From a virus, in the IMG/VR virus record IMGVR_UViG_3300034284_003267, positions 1 to 38,326 of that record: a stretch of DNA of 38,326 bases. One strand, written 5' to 3'. Of the stretch, positions 20,811 through 29,652 are shown in pieces. Each line of letters begins with the position of its first letter. Position 1 is the stretch's first letter. The notes beneath the pieces are model-generated. The model did no database searches. It was not told where the DNA came from and worked only from the letters and a program-made list of their open reading frames with translations. The translations under genes and the position numbers were made by a program.

Positions 20811-21203
20811 ATGGCCGCCCTCGCGTTTCCAAGTTCACCGTCGGTCAACGACATTTTCACCTCCAGCAATCGGAAGTGGAAGTGGACTGGCACGCGCTGG
20901 GCGGTCGTGGCCTCCTTCATCGCGCCCTCCCGCCTCTCTGGCGAGGGGGCCATGGTGGGTGACATCTTGGTCTTCGACGGCGAAGCGTGGGCACCTGTCC
21001 CTCTCGCCGAGGGCGGGTCCACCATCGCCCGCGCCGATTGGGATGATCCCTACCACTACTACGGCACCGCCCCCACCGGCACCGCCGAATCTTCCACCGG
21101 CTGGACAATCACCCGCATCACCACCGACTCCGCCGGGTCGGTCACGGCCACCCAATCCGCCACCGGCCAGTGGTCAAACAAGGAGAACCTGACCTATGCT
21201 TAG
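20811..21203 (+). CDS. Tail fibre module protein, 130 aa
   Basis: Built from two modules found elsewhere here: the N-terminal FPSSPSVNDIFTSSNRKWKWTGTRW matches the start of the 19890 gene, and the C-terminal GWTITRITTDSAGSVTAT...WSNKENLTYA matches the end of the 733-aa adaptor-fibre (WIITRSALSSAGAVTAT...WNNRETATYA). It may cap or link fibres. Overlaps the next gene by 8 nt; no ribosome site. Confidence 0.7.
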   Translation: MAALAFPSSPSVNDIFTSSNRKWKWTGTRWAVVASFIAPSRLSGEGAMVGDILVFDGEAWAPVPLAEGGSTIARADWDDPYHYYGTAPTGTAESSTGWTITRITTDSAGSVTATQSATGQWSNKENLTYA

Positions 21204-21996
21204 TCCCCTCTACGGCCAACTCTCCCCCCTCCGCGTGCCGACCAAGGCGGTGCGGCAGGTGCAGGATTCGGACGCGCTCGCCTACATTGCCGCAGTCGAG
21301 ACAGCAGACGGGCAATCGTTAGAAGCCGCAGTCCAATATGCCTACGAAGATTTTATTCTCGGATGCAAAGGCGACGGTATCTGGAGCGCTATCAAGGCAT
21401 CTTGCATTTTGGCGGGGGCGAGGACTCTCTCGGGAGCTCTGGTGCCGCTGATCGGTTCGGCACCAACAAATTTCAATTTTGTTACCGGCGACTACAATCG
21501 CGAGATCGGTCTCATTGGAGACAAATCTACAAAATACTTAAACACGCATCGCGCTGGAAATGCTGATCCTCAAGACAATTTCCATCTTTCTGTTTATTCA
21601 TCAATAAAGCCGACAGGAGGCTATTTAATTGGCGAGGGGGGGACTAGTGGATCAATTTCTCAACTTATATCCAATTTTGGAGTCATGTTGAGAAGCCCTA
21701 GCGTTTGGATGGCTGTTAATGTTGGGAATTTCCCAAGCGGCTTTATGGGGGGATCGCGCAGTGCATCAAATAGTTCAACCTTTAGATACAGTGGGGCTAC
21801 ATATTCCGCCTCGCAAGCCAGCTCATCCCCAATAAACGGAGGCCCTATCTTTGTATTCGCTCGTTCTTACAACAACAGCAGAAACTTGCCGACCGACGCC
21901 CGCCTCTCCTTTTACTCCATCGGCGAAGCCCTCGACCTCGCCGCCCTCAACACCCGCGTGTCAACGCTCATGACCGACCTCGCCGCCGCAATATGA
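21196..21996 (+). CDS. Receptor-binding tail tip candidate, 266 aa
   Basis: N-terminus with AVRQVQDSDALAYIAAVETADGQSLE and a C-terminus DARLSFYSIGEALDLAALNTRVSTLMTDLAAAI of a kind common at the ends of phage tip proteins; between them is a Ser/Gly-rich beta domain (residues about 95-215). The central DNA (about 21470-21830) is clearly more AT-rich than both ends, so the binding domain was probably exchanged while the conserved ends remained. Such a layout fits a receptor-binding protein. It overlaps the next gene by 4 nt (ATGA). Confidence 0.7.
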   Translation: MLSPLYGQLSPLRVPTKAVRQVQDSDALAYIAAVETADGQSLEAAVQYAYEDFILGCKGDGIWSAIKASCILAGARTLSGALVPLIGSAPTNFNFVTGDYNREIGLIGDKSTKYLNTHRAGNADPQDNFHLSVYSSIKPTGGYLIGEGGTSGSISQLISNFGVMLRSPSVWMAVNVGNFPSGFMGGSRSASNSSTFRYSGATYSASQASSSPINGGPIFVFARSYNNSRNLPTDARLSFYSIGEALDLAALNTRVSTLMTDLAAAI

Positions 21997-22310
21997 CACT
22001 CGCCGACCTCATCCAACAACCTGTGAGCTACGAGACCGCGAAAGACCTCGCTCTCGTTTTCTCGCCCGAACTCGCCGCGCAACTCGCCGCCGTCCAGAGC
22101 GAGCACGGCAACCCGCGCCATGTCGCCAGCCCCGTCGATCTCACCGATGGCCGCAAAATGCTCTGCGCCGACCTCCTCACCGAAATCGCCCCAGGCGGCC
22201 TATACTCCGGCGGATTCGCACATCTGCCCGCCGAGCTTTTCCCCGCCGTCGAAGTCCTCCCGATGTCACAAGTCCTCCCGCTCCTGCCCCAGCCCGAAGA
22301 AGAAATCTAA
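21993..22310 (+). CDS. Small tail protein, possible fibre chaperone, 105 aa
   Basis: Follows the tip gene in an ATGA overlap. Helical N-terminus (LADLIQQPVSYETAKDLALVFSPELAAQLAAV) and Pro-rich C-terminus. Small genes directly behind tip genes often encode assembly chaperones; this is positional inference. No family recognised. Confidence 0.6.
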   Translation: MTLADLIQQPVSYETAKDLALVFSPELAAQLAAVQSEHGNPRHVASPVDLTDGRKMLCADLLTEIAPGGLYSGGFAHLPAELFPAVEVLPMSQVLPLLPQPEEEI

Positions 22311-22322
22311 CCAACCAACACC

Positions 22323-23015
22323 ATGCTCGAACAAGTCTCCACCTCCGTTAAGTTCCTCGCTTTTTTCACCGCCAGCAAACAAGGCAAAACCGGCCTCACC
22401 GTCACCGTAGATATCTACGACCCCAGCGGCAGCCAGATCGTCACCGGAGCCAGCGCCTCGGCTGTTGGCGGCGGGTTGTATAGCTACACGCTATCAAGCA
22501 ACAACAGCGCCGAAGGCGAATACGCTGCCATTTTCAAAACAACGGACACCACCGTGGACGCCCAGCACATCCCGAGTCTGTGGGTGCTCGGACGCGCCGG
22601 AGTCGAAAACCTCGACGCCGCGACCAGCTCGCGCCTCGCCTCCTCAAGCTACTCCGCCGCGCCAACCGTCACTGCCATCAGAACGGAGTTGGATACCAAC
22701 TCGACCAAACTGGCAAACCTCGACGCCACCGTATCCAGCCGCCTCGCGCCGTCCGGCACGCTCGCCCGCGTCACGCTCGTCGATACCGCAACCACCCTCA
22801 CCAACGCCCCGGCATCCGTCACGCCAACCGACATCTGGAGCCACGCGACCCGCACGCTCACGAGCGGGTCAGCGCCCACGGCCTCGGCGGTGGCTGATGC
22901 GGTGTGGAACCGCCAAACCTCCGCGATCACCACGGCTAACTCGATTGGCGAGCGGCTGAAGAATACAGCAACGACCTCCATTGTGGGGAACCTCCTAGCC
23001 CAAGCTAACTCTTAA
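22323..23015 (+). CDS. Ig-like tail fibre protein, 230 aa
   Basis: The N-terminal half is a beta sandwich of the phage Ig-like kind (TGLTVTVDIYDPSGSQIVTG, GGLYSYTLSS, EGEYAAIFKT). The second half is a repeat-type linker: NLDAATSSRLA and NLDATVSSRLA, then DIWSHATRTLTSG and VADAVWNRQ. The gene starts behind an A/C-rich leader without a ribosome site and overlaps the next by one base (TAATG). Confidence 0.7.
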   Translation: MLEQVSTSVKFLAFFTASKQGKTGLTVTVDIYDPSGSQIVTGASASAVGGGLYSYTLSSNNSAEGEYAAIFKTTDTTVDAQHIPSLWVLGRAGVENLDAATSSRLASSSYSAAPTVTAIRTELDTNSTKLANLDATVSSRLAPSGTLARVTLVDTATTLTNAPASVTPTDIWSHATRTLTSGSAPTASAVADAVWNRQTSAITTANSIGERLKNTATTSIVGNLLAQANS

Positions 23016-23197
23016 TGACCACAGACAACCTCAAAACCGCAGCAACTGGAATGCTCGGCAGCGCGACTAGCATCGGAGCGGCGGTGTATTCCCTGCTTCC
23101 CCACTTGGAGGCGTGGATGCGCCTTGCCTCGGTGGTGGTCGGTCTCGCCGTGGGCATCGTGACGCTCATCAAAATCCTGCGCGATCTAAAAAAGTAA
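23015..23197 (+). CDS. Holin-like small membrane protein, 60 aa
   Basis: Two hydrophobic segments (MLGSATSIGAAVYSLL and WMRLASVVVGLAVGIVTLI) separated by a short turn, with a basic C-terminus RDLKK: the pattern of a small two-span holin. A second such protein lies at 37908. Its place within the tail genes is unusual for a holin; a tail-associated membrane role cannot be excluded. Confidence 0.6.
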   Translation: MTTDNLKTAATGMLGSATSIGAAVYSLLPHLEAWMRLASVVVGLAVGIVTLIKILRDLKK

Positions 23198-23198
23198 G

Positions 23199-26100
23199 AT
23201 GCCGAAATTCGACTTCTACCCATCGTTCAATGCTGGCGAGGTGAGTCCGCTCATCGACGCCCGCACCTCGCTGGAGAAGTATCGCAGCGCGTGCCGCACT
23301 CTGGAGAACTTCCAAATCCTCCCCTATGGGGGCGTGATCCGCCGCCCGGGGACGCAATTCCTCGGCGGGGTGGCGGTGCCGACCAGCAGCTCTCCGGTGC
23401 GTCTGATCGGGTTTAACTTCAGCGTCACAACCCGGTTTGTGATCGAGGCGGGGGTGGGATACATGCGCTTTTGGAATCCCACCACCGGAGCGCCGGTGCA
23501 GACTGCCGCCCCGGCCTCATGGGCGACCGGCGTCATTTACAAAAAAGGCATGTTTGTGCGAACCGGCACCACCAGCCAGACGGCGCAGTTTTACTACTGC
23601 CTGGCCGACCATACGGCTGGCACGTTTGCCACCGATCTCGCCAGCAACCTCTGGCGGCAACAATCGGTTCACGAAGTCGTCACGCCTTACACCGCAGCGT
23701 CACTGCGCGAACTCCAGTTTGCCCAGATCAACGACATCATGTATTTCGCCCACGGGGATCACCCGCCGTCCAAGCTGACCCGGGTGGCGGACAACAACTG
23801 GACCTTTGAGGCGCTGGTGTGGGATTACCCGCCGCTACAGGATCAAAACGCCACCGATGGCACGATCAATGTGACTCAAGGCAGCACAGCAATCCCGCGG
23901 TGGACGGCTGGCACGACCTACACCAAAGACGACTGGGTGCAGCCTCCCGCATGGACGGCGAGCACGGCGTATGTGACCGGAGACATCGTGGAAAATGGCG
24001 GCACCGCCTACAAGGCGACGGCCAACCACACCTCGCCTGCATCGTTTACCACGACCAACTGGGCGGCCCAAGCCAACAGCAGCATCGGCCTTTACCGTTA
24101 CAGGGCGCTCACCACCCACATTGCTGGCAATAATTTTGGCGCGGATGTCACTGCGGGACGGTTTAGTTCACTCCCGCTGCCGCTCAACCGCATGGGTCGC
24201 CATATCATCAGCGGTCCGGCCAACACGTTCCAGGCCGCCTTTGAAGGCCAGCAGATGGAACTCAAGTGGCCGACATCGTTCACCGGCTTTGGTTCGGGTG
24301 GGGTGTCCGTCTTCGGGACCAGTGCCGACATCAATGTGCCGATCACGGCGGACAATGTTTCCCGCGCCATCGAAATCGAGGGGGAATGGGATTTGACCAC
24401 CAACGGCAAGTGGAGCGCGGCCATCCAAGTGCTGCGGATCGACAACACCAAAAGTGGACTCACTGCCGCCACGGCAACGCGTAGCGGCACCACGGTGACG
24501 GTCTACCACCCAAGCCACGGGTGGAGCAACGGGGACGCCATCTGCGTGGGAGGGGAGCCATCGATCACTGCCGTGCCGTATTACACCCGAGAGGCGAACA
24601 TCACGGTCACCGGGAGCGATAGCTACACCTATACGACGGCGGATGCGACCAACACAGGAACACTGGACATTTACCCGATCAATCTCACGAAGGCCGAGGT
24701 CGTGGCCGAATTCACCCGCGATACCAATAATGGCGGCGACTCCAATATCCTCTACTCGGGGAACCAACTCAAGCAGGCGACCTACCTCATCCGGGTAATC
24801 AACTGGCTGGCGAGCACGAACACCCCCGGGGTGCCGATGGCCCGCATCCAGCCGCGCAAGTCGGTGTCTGGTGGGTTTGCCACGATCTTGGATGTCCTAG
24901 GTTCATCGCAGGCGCTCATCCGGGTGGATTCCTACCTCGGGGCGAACCGCCACCACCTCCAAACGAACACGAAGCTCTGGTCGCTTCCGGCCTTCTACGC
25001 TGGCAACTACCCTCGGTCGGTGGCCATGCACGAGCAACGCATCTGGTGGGCGGGAACGAGCCGGGAACCGACCACCCTCTGGGGGAGCGAGATTGATAAT
25101 TTTGAGAGCTTCCGAACCGGAGCGATTGCGAGCGACTCGGTGAAAATCAGCCTCGCCGCCTCGGAGGGCAACCGGATCACATGGATGCACTCGCAGCAAA
25201 ACAGCCTACTCATCGGCACGACCGGCGACGAGTGGACGGTGAGTGCCGCCGATGTCGCCTCGGCGATCTCCGCCTCCAACTTGGAGGCCAAGCGCCAATC
25301 CAGCTACGGCAGCAAATACATGCGGGCGGTCATCGTGAACGATGTCCTGCTTTTCATCCAGCGCAACGGGCGCAAGGTGCGTGAGCTTGTCTACGAACTC
25401 AACAAGGACGGCTGGGTCGCGCCGGATCTGACCTTGCTGGCCGAACACGTCACCTCGGGCGAGATCGTGGAGATCGCCTACCAGCAACAGCCCGATGCCG
25501 TGCTGTGGTGCGCCCGTGGAGATGGCACGCTCATTGCCATGACCTACGAGCGCGACCAAAAGGTCGTGGGCTGGCATCGGCACATTATCGCGGACAATGC
25601 CGTGGTCGAGTCGGTCGCCACGATTTACGGCAATGGCACCGAGGATGAGGTGTGGATGGCCGTGAAGCGCAGCGTCTCCGGGCAGGACTACCGCACCATC
25701 GAGCGGTTCCCGCTTCTCTGGCGCAAATACATCGATGAACAGACAGCTAAGGACTCCCGCTACCTTGACGGCCATGTCTCTTTCGCCTCTGGAGCGGCCA
25801 ATCGCTCGATCTCCGGCCTCGCGCATCTCAATGGCAAAACCGTCACGGTGGTGCAGGAAGGAAGCGCTCCCGTGACCCGCACGGTTTCCGGCGGGGCGAT
25901 CACCGTTCCCCAAGCCGCCGCAGGCTACCTCGGCCTGCCCTACACCTCGACGCTGCGGCCTATGAAGCTGGATGCTGATTACGAGGATGGCACGGCGCAG
26001 TCGCGCAAGAAGCGCATCCACCAGGTCGTCGTTCGCACGCTCAAAAGCCGGGGAGGGGAGGTCCGCACCAATAACGGATCGTGGTATGCGCTGGCCGACA

Positions 26101-26240
26101 CGCTCACCACCGGCGACCAAAAAATCATTCTCGGCGGTGCGTTCGGAATCGACGCGGACGTGGATGTGAGGCAAACTGCGCCTTATCCCATGTGCATCAT
26201 CTCAATCCTTCCAAAATGGGACGCTTACGGCAATGAGTGA
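23199..26240 (+). CDS. Tail tubular B (nozzle) protein, 1013 aa
   Basis: T7 gp12-like tail nozzle. The N-terminus FYPSFNAGEVSPLIDARTSLEKY, CRTLENFQILPYGGVIRRPGTQFLGG (two parts) is a signature of this family in podoviruses. Later segments ISASNLEAKRQSSYGS and AVIVNDVLLFIQRNGRKVRELVYE are also typical, as is WHRHIIADNAVVESVATI. Two carbohydrate-binding-like inserts (near residues 105-150 and 235-285, W-x-A-x-T-x-Y-x-x-G-D-x-V-x-x-x-G-x-x-Y-x-x) may touch the cell surface. The stop overlaps the next start by 8 nt. Confidence 0.87.
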   Translation: MPKFDFYPSFNAGEVSPLIDARTSLEKYRSACRTLENFQILPYGGVIRRPGTQFLGGVAVPTSSSPVRLIGFNFSVTTRFVIEAGVGYMRFWNPTTGAPVQTAAPASWATGVIYKKGMFVRTGTTSQTAQFYYCLADHTAGTFATDLASNLWRQQSVHEVVTPYTAASLRELQFAQINDIMYFAHGDHPPSKLTRVADNNWTFEALVWDYPPLQDQNATDGTINVTQGSTAIPRWTAGTTYTKDDWVQPPAWTASTAYVTGDIVENGGTAYKATANHTSPASFTTTNWAAQANSSIGLYRYRALTTHIAGNNFGADVTAGRFSSLPLPLNRMGRHIISGPANTFQAAFEGQQMELKWPTSFTGFGSGGVSVFGTSADINVPITADNVSRAIEIEGEWDLTTNGKWSAAIQVLRIDNTKSGLTAATATRSGTTVTVYHPSHGWSNGDAICVGGEPSITAVPYYTREANITVTGSDSYTYTTADATNTGTLDIYPINLTKAEVVAEFTRDTNNGGDSNILYSGNQLKQATYLIRVINWLASTNTPGVPMARIQPRKSVSGGFATILDVLGSSQALIRVDSYLGANRHHLQTNTKLWSLPAFYAGNYPRSVAMHEQRIWWAGTSREPTTLWGSEIDNFESFRTGAIASDSVKISLAASEGNRITWMHSQQNSLLIGTTGDEWTVSAADVASAISASNLEAKRQSSYGSKYMRAVIVNDVLLFIQRNGRKVRELVYELNKDGWVAPDLTLLAEHVTSGEIVEIAYQQQPDAVLWCARGDGTLIAMTYERDQKVVGWHRHIIADNAVVESVATIYGNGTEDEVWMAVKRSVSGQDYRTIERFPLLWRKYIDEQTAKDSRYLDGHVSFASGAANRSISGLAHLNGKTVTVVQEGSAPVTRTVSGGAITVPQAAAGYLGLPYTSTLRPMKLDADYEDGTAQSRKKRIHQVVVRTLKSRGGEVRTNNGSWYALADTLTTGDQKIILGGAFGIDADVDVRQTAPYPMCIISILPKWDAYGNE

Positions 26241-26655
26241 CATCCACATCCGCCACTACGACCCTTCCGACTACGAGATGCTCTCGGAGTGGTGGCACGC
26301 CCACGGCAAGCATCGCCGCCCGGAGCCGATGCTCCCGAAGTGCGGCGTCGTGTGCGAGATCGACGGCAAGCCAGTCTCCGCTTTGTTCCTCTACATGGAC
26401 AACTCCTGCGGCATGTGCATGGCCGAACACGCCGTGAGCGCACCGGGCCTTTCCTTAAAAACCTCCCTGCTCGCCTTCCGGCACTCTATCGCCTGCCTTA
26501 AAAAAATCGCTTTGGACCTCGGCTACCACACGATGGCTGTCTTCACTTATCCAGGCATCGCCCGGGTGCTGGAGCGGCAGGGATTCCGCGAAGGAAACCG
26601 CAATCAAGTTTTTCTAATGAACTCACTACAGGAGGAACCGAAAAATGGGTGCTGA
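26233..26655 (+). CDS. GNAT-fold protein, counterpart of T7 gp13 by position, 140 aa
   Basis: Resembles an acetyltransferase: HIRHYDPSDYEMLSEWW start, CGVVCEIDGKPVSALFLYMD beta pair, LAFRHSIACLKKIALDLGY helix, and the end ARVLERQGFRE where GNAT enzymes carry the last helix-strand. The acetyl-CoA P-loop (R/Q-x-x-G-x-G/A) is not evident, so activity is uncertain. It sits between tail tubular B and the gp14-like gene, where T7 has gp13, so a virion or assembly role is likelier than a metabolic one. Cys-rich centre (SCGMCM) is odd. Confidence 0.7.
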   Translation: MSDIHIRHYDPSDYEMLSEWWHAHGKHRRPEPMLPKCGVVCEIDGKPVSALFLYMDNSCGMCMAEHAVSAPGLSLKTSLLAFRHSIACLKKIALDLGYHTMAVFTYPGIARVLERQGFREGNRNQVFLMNSLQEEPKNGC

Positions 26656-27595
26656 TGGCGGCGCATCAATAATGATAGCGGCATCAATCCTTGCCACTGC
26701 TGCTTCGACCGGCGTGGCCATGTATTCCGCAGACCAGCAGTCGAAATCGCAGGCCGCGATTGCTGAATACAACCGGATGGCCAACGAGCAGAACGCCGCG
26801 TGGCAGCGCATGGCTGCGGAGCGGGCCGCGCAGTCCGAGCAATACAACGCGCAACTGGCGATGTTCAACGCGCAGGCCCAGCAGTCCCAAGCCCAGTTCT
26901 CAGCACAGACGGCTCAATTTCAAAACGAGCAGCTTCGCCAGCAGTCGCAGTTCAGCGACATGCAGGCGCAAATCCAGAACAATACCGCAGAGATGATGCG
27001 CCAGCAGGCTGCTGGCGAGGAGCAGCAGGCTCGCGAGCAGGCCAACCGCATTCGCGCCGAAAAGGACCGCATCCTCGGTCTCCAGCGCTCCCAATACGCC
27101 AAGGGTGGGGTGACAACGGAAGGCTCTCCGCTTGCAGTTTTGGCTGATACCGCCAGTATCTACGAAATGCAGGTTGCCGACACCCGACTCCTCGCCAATC
27201 TGGAGGCGAACAAGAAACGCTACGAGGCGGAAGTGACCGATTTTAATGCGGGCATCACCGCGCTGGAGGGGAAAATGATGCGCGACCAGGCGGGGATCAA
27301 CGACACCGCCATTGGCTTCAATTTGTCGCAAGACCTCTTCGCTTCCAACATCAACCTCAATTCCGCAAAAATGTCTTACAACGACGCGCAGTTTGCCGAG
27401 AAGGCCGCCGGGGCCGGATACCGGATCGCCATGCGCCAAGCGGCCATCGAGCAGATGGCTGGCAACGCCACCTCCCGCGCCACCGCCATGGGAGGCTACT
27501 CCGCTCTGGCCAGCGGCATCGGGAGCATGGCCAACACCGGGATGAGTGCTTATGGCTACAAGAGGTCCACCACCAAACAAGGAGCAATAGGATAA
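26645..27595 (+). CDS. Internal virion (ejection) protein, gp14-like, 316 aa
   Basis: A hydrophobic N-terminal helix (ASIMIAASILATAASTGVAMYS) is followed by a long Gln/Ala-rich coiled coil (about 25-160) and a C-terminal part ending in Gly/Ser-rich helices. This is the plan of T7 gp14-type ejection proteins that insert in the outer membrane. Preceded by AGGAGG. The copy of the dispersed element at 27137 lies in its coding sequence. The stop overlaps the next start (TAATG). Confidence 0.75.
   Translation: MGADGGASIMIAASILATAASTGVAMYSADQQSKSQAAIAEYNRMANEQNAAWQRMAAERAAQSEQYNAQLAMFNAQAQQSQAQFSAQTAQFQNEQLRQQSQFSDMQAQIQNNTAEMMRQQAAGEEQQAREQANRIRAEKDRILGLQRSQYAKGGVTTEGSPLAVLADTASIYEMQVADTRLLANLEANKKRYEAEVTDFNAGITALEGKMMRDQAGINDTAIGFNLSQDLFASNINLNSAKMSYNDAQFAEKAAGAGYRIAMRQAAIEQMAGNATSRATAMGGYSALASGIGSMANTGMSAYGYKRSTTKQGAIG
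27137..27151 (+). repeat. Dispersed element variant in gp14-like gene
   Basis: GTTTTGGCTGATACC differs from the consensus at one base and encodes V-L-A-D-T in the gp14-like frame. It may be chance alone, but the phase equals that of the other intragenic copies. Confidence 0.4.
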
Positions 27596-29652
27596 TGCCC
27601 GCCATCCGACTCGCCGAAATTCCGAACGCAGGACCACGCGCAGCAACCGCCAGCACCGCAGGAATTGCCGCGCCGTCTGTTCCAAGATTTCAAGTAAACC
27701 CGGAGGTGGCAAAGCTTGGAGGGGCGGCCATGGTGGACTCGGGGTCCATGCGGAACGCCGCGCAGTCGATGCTCACGCAGACGCTGGAGCTTGACGCGTT
27801 CTCTCAAGAGGCCAAAGCCGCAGCGAACTTCGCCGACTCGATCCAAGGAATCGGGAATGTGGCGATGGAATGGGGGCAAAAGTTTGCGAGAGCCAAAGAC
27901 GACGCCGACATCGAGCGGGCACAGACGATCATGCAGGCGACTTGGCAGAAACAACTCACCGAGCAGGAAGGACTGCCTGTGGAAAAATGGCAGGAAAACT
28001 GGGCGAGAAATCAAGAGCAAGCGCAGCGTGCGCTTGGAGAGATCAAGTTTTCCCAAAACGCTGCCAGCCGACTCGGCCCGGAGCTGGATCGCTGGTCAAC
28101 TATTTCCTCCGTAAACATCGACGGGAAAGCCAAGCAAAAGCAGGTCGAGAGCTTCCGACTCGATGCCGAGGTCGCCTACAAGCGCGAGCTGGCCAACGAC
28201 AACCTCGGGGGTGCTTTTTCTGTCATCGACCGATTTGAAAAAAACGGAACGCTCTCGGCGGATGATGCCGAAAGATTCCGTTTCAATGTAGAACTGGAAT
28301 CGATAAAAAAATCAAAGGCGGAGCGCAACGCCAACATTGAATCTGCCATCATTCTTGATCCCCAAAAATGGGAGGAAGACCTCACCCAAGGCATCAAGAG
28401 CGGTTCCAGCAAGCTCCAGACCGATCTCTCCAAGGAGGAGATGCTACGTTTCCTTGGAAACGCCCGCCAGCAGTCCCGATTTGCCGAGGTGGAAAAACTC
28501 TCCGCCGTTGAAGATGTCATGCTCAAAGGGGAATTCCAGAGCGTCGAGGAACTCGAAAAAGCCCTCGACCGTCCGGACCTCATGCCCAATGTGAAGCTCC
28601 CCGAGCGGGCGGTTCAGTCCCTCAAGGCATCGTTCCTGCAATCCCCGGAGCGCCAAGCCGAATCTATCAAACTCCTCCCGGCCATAATCCAGAAAATCGA
28701 AGCCTTCGATGTTTCCTCCGACTCCAAGCTGGAAAACTATTTCGATCTCGCCAGCGAAATCCGCTCTCTCCCCGAAGGCTACCGACGCGAACCGCTTGAC
28801 TTGCTCTACGACAAATTCCGCCAATACAAGGATGGCCGGAAACCCGTTCCCGCCACCGCGCTTGGCCAAATCAAAAAGCAAGCCGCCGACGATTTGAAAA
28901 ATGGCGGATTTGGAAAATGGAAAACCGGAAAGGATGGTGCGATCCCAGACGATCAACGACCAGGCTACATCGCCGCCAACCTGCGGTTCAGTCAAGAAAT
29001 GACCTCGCTAGAGAATTGGGCCAAAGCCAACCCGGACAAAGCCAAGGTCGATACCGAGGTCTACAAGGCTCACAACGAGATCATCACCGAACTCAATAAG
29101 GTCGATGCCGCCGCGGGCCGTCCCTCCACTCGCCGCCCGGTGGAAATCCCATCGATCTCTAAGCCGCCAGCCAATCCTTCCGGAATTCCCGATCCCGACG
29201 AAATCCTCCGCTCCGCGCCCGCAGGCGCATCCGCACCGGCTACGATCCGGCACAACAACCCCGGGGGCATCTACCCGAGCGGCCTAGCTTCCAAATACGG
29301 ATCCACCGGATCATCCACCATCGGAGGCGGCCACAAGATTGCTTCGTTCCGCACGCCCACGGATGGGGCCGCTGCCCAATTTGCCCAACTCAACCGCCCT
29401 CAATACTTGGGCAAGCCCCTCCGCGAGGCGATCCGCACCTGGAGCGGCGGGAATTCCGTGGATTCCTACCTCGCCACGATCCAGCGCGAGGCTGGCATTT
29501 CGCCGGACACCGTCTTGACGCCTGCCCTGTTGGCCGACCCAGCAGTCGCCATCCCGTTGGCCAAGGCCATGGCTCGCCATGAGACAGGACGCCAGTTCCC
29601 GCTCGACGACACGGGTTGGAGGCAGGCCCATTCCAGAGTTTTTTCCACATGA
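27595..29652 (+). CDS. Internal virion protein, gp15-like, with wall-hydrolase-like C-terminus, 685 aa
   Basis: Residues 1-520 are a helical ejection-core protein (long charged helices, WGQKFARAKDDADIERAQ, WAKANPDKAKVDTEVY). Residues about 548-685 form a separate domain starting IRHNNPGGIYPSG and including FRTPTDGAAAQFAQL, LREAIRTWSGG, YLATIQREAGI and KAMARHETG: the plan of phage virion-associated peptidoglycan hydrolases. In T7 the wall-cutting domain is on gp16 instead. It overlaps the giant gene in an ATGA (29649-29652). It would be ejected into the periplasm. Confidence 0.78.
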   Translation: MPAIRLAEIPNAGPRAATASTAGIAAPSVPRFQVNPEVAKLGGAAMVDSGSMRNAAQSMLTQTLELDAFSQEAKAAANFADSIQGIGNVAMEWGQKFARAKDDADIERAQTIMQATWQKQLTEQEGLPVEKWQENWARNQEQAQRALGEIKFSQNAASRLGPELDRWSTISSVNIDGKAKQKQVESFRLDAEVAYKRELANDNLGGAFSVIDRFEKNGTLSADDAERFRFNVELESIKKSKAERNANIESAIILDPQKWEEDLTQGIKSGSSKLQTDLSKEEMLRFLGNARQQSRFAEVEKLSAVEDVMLKGEFQSVEELEKALDRPDLMPNVKLPERAVQSLKASFLQSPERQAESIKLLPAIIQKIEAFDVSSDSKLENYFDLASEIRSLPEGYRREPLDLLYDKFRQYKDGRKPVPATALGQIKKQAADDLKNGGFGKWKTGKDGAIPDDQRPGYIAANLRFSQEMTSLENWAKANPDKAKVDTEVYKAHNEIITELNKVDAAAGRPSTRRPVEIPSISKPPANPSGIPDPDEILRSAPAGASAPATIRHNNPGGIYPSGLASKYGSTGSSTIGGGHKIASFRTPTDGAAAQFAQLNRPQYLGKPLREAIRTWSGGNSVDSYLATIQREAGISPDTVLTPALLADPAVAIPLAKAMARHETGRQFPLDDTGWRQAHSRVFST

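Noticed and set aside
29616-29648. Upstream start of the giant gene
   Set aside because: It would overlap the gp15-like gene by 37 nt and has no ribosome site; ATG 29649 in the ATGA overlap fits the pattern of the operon.
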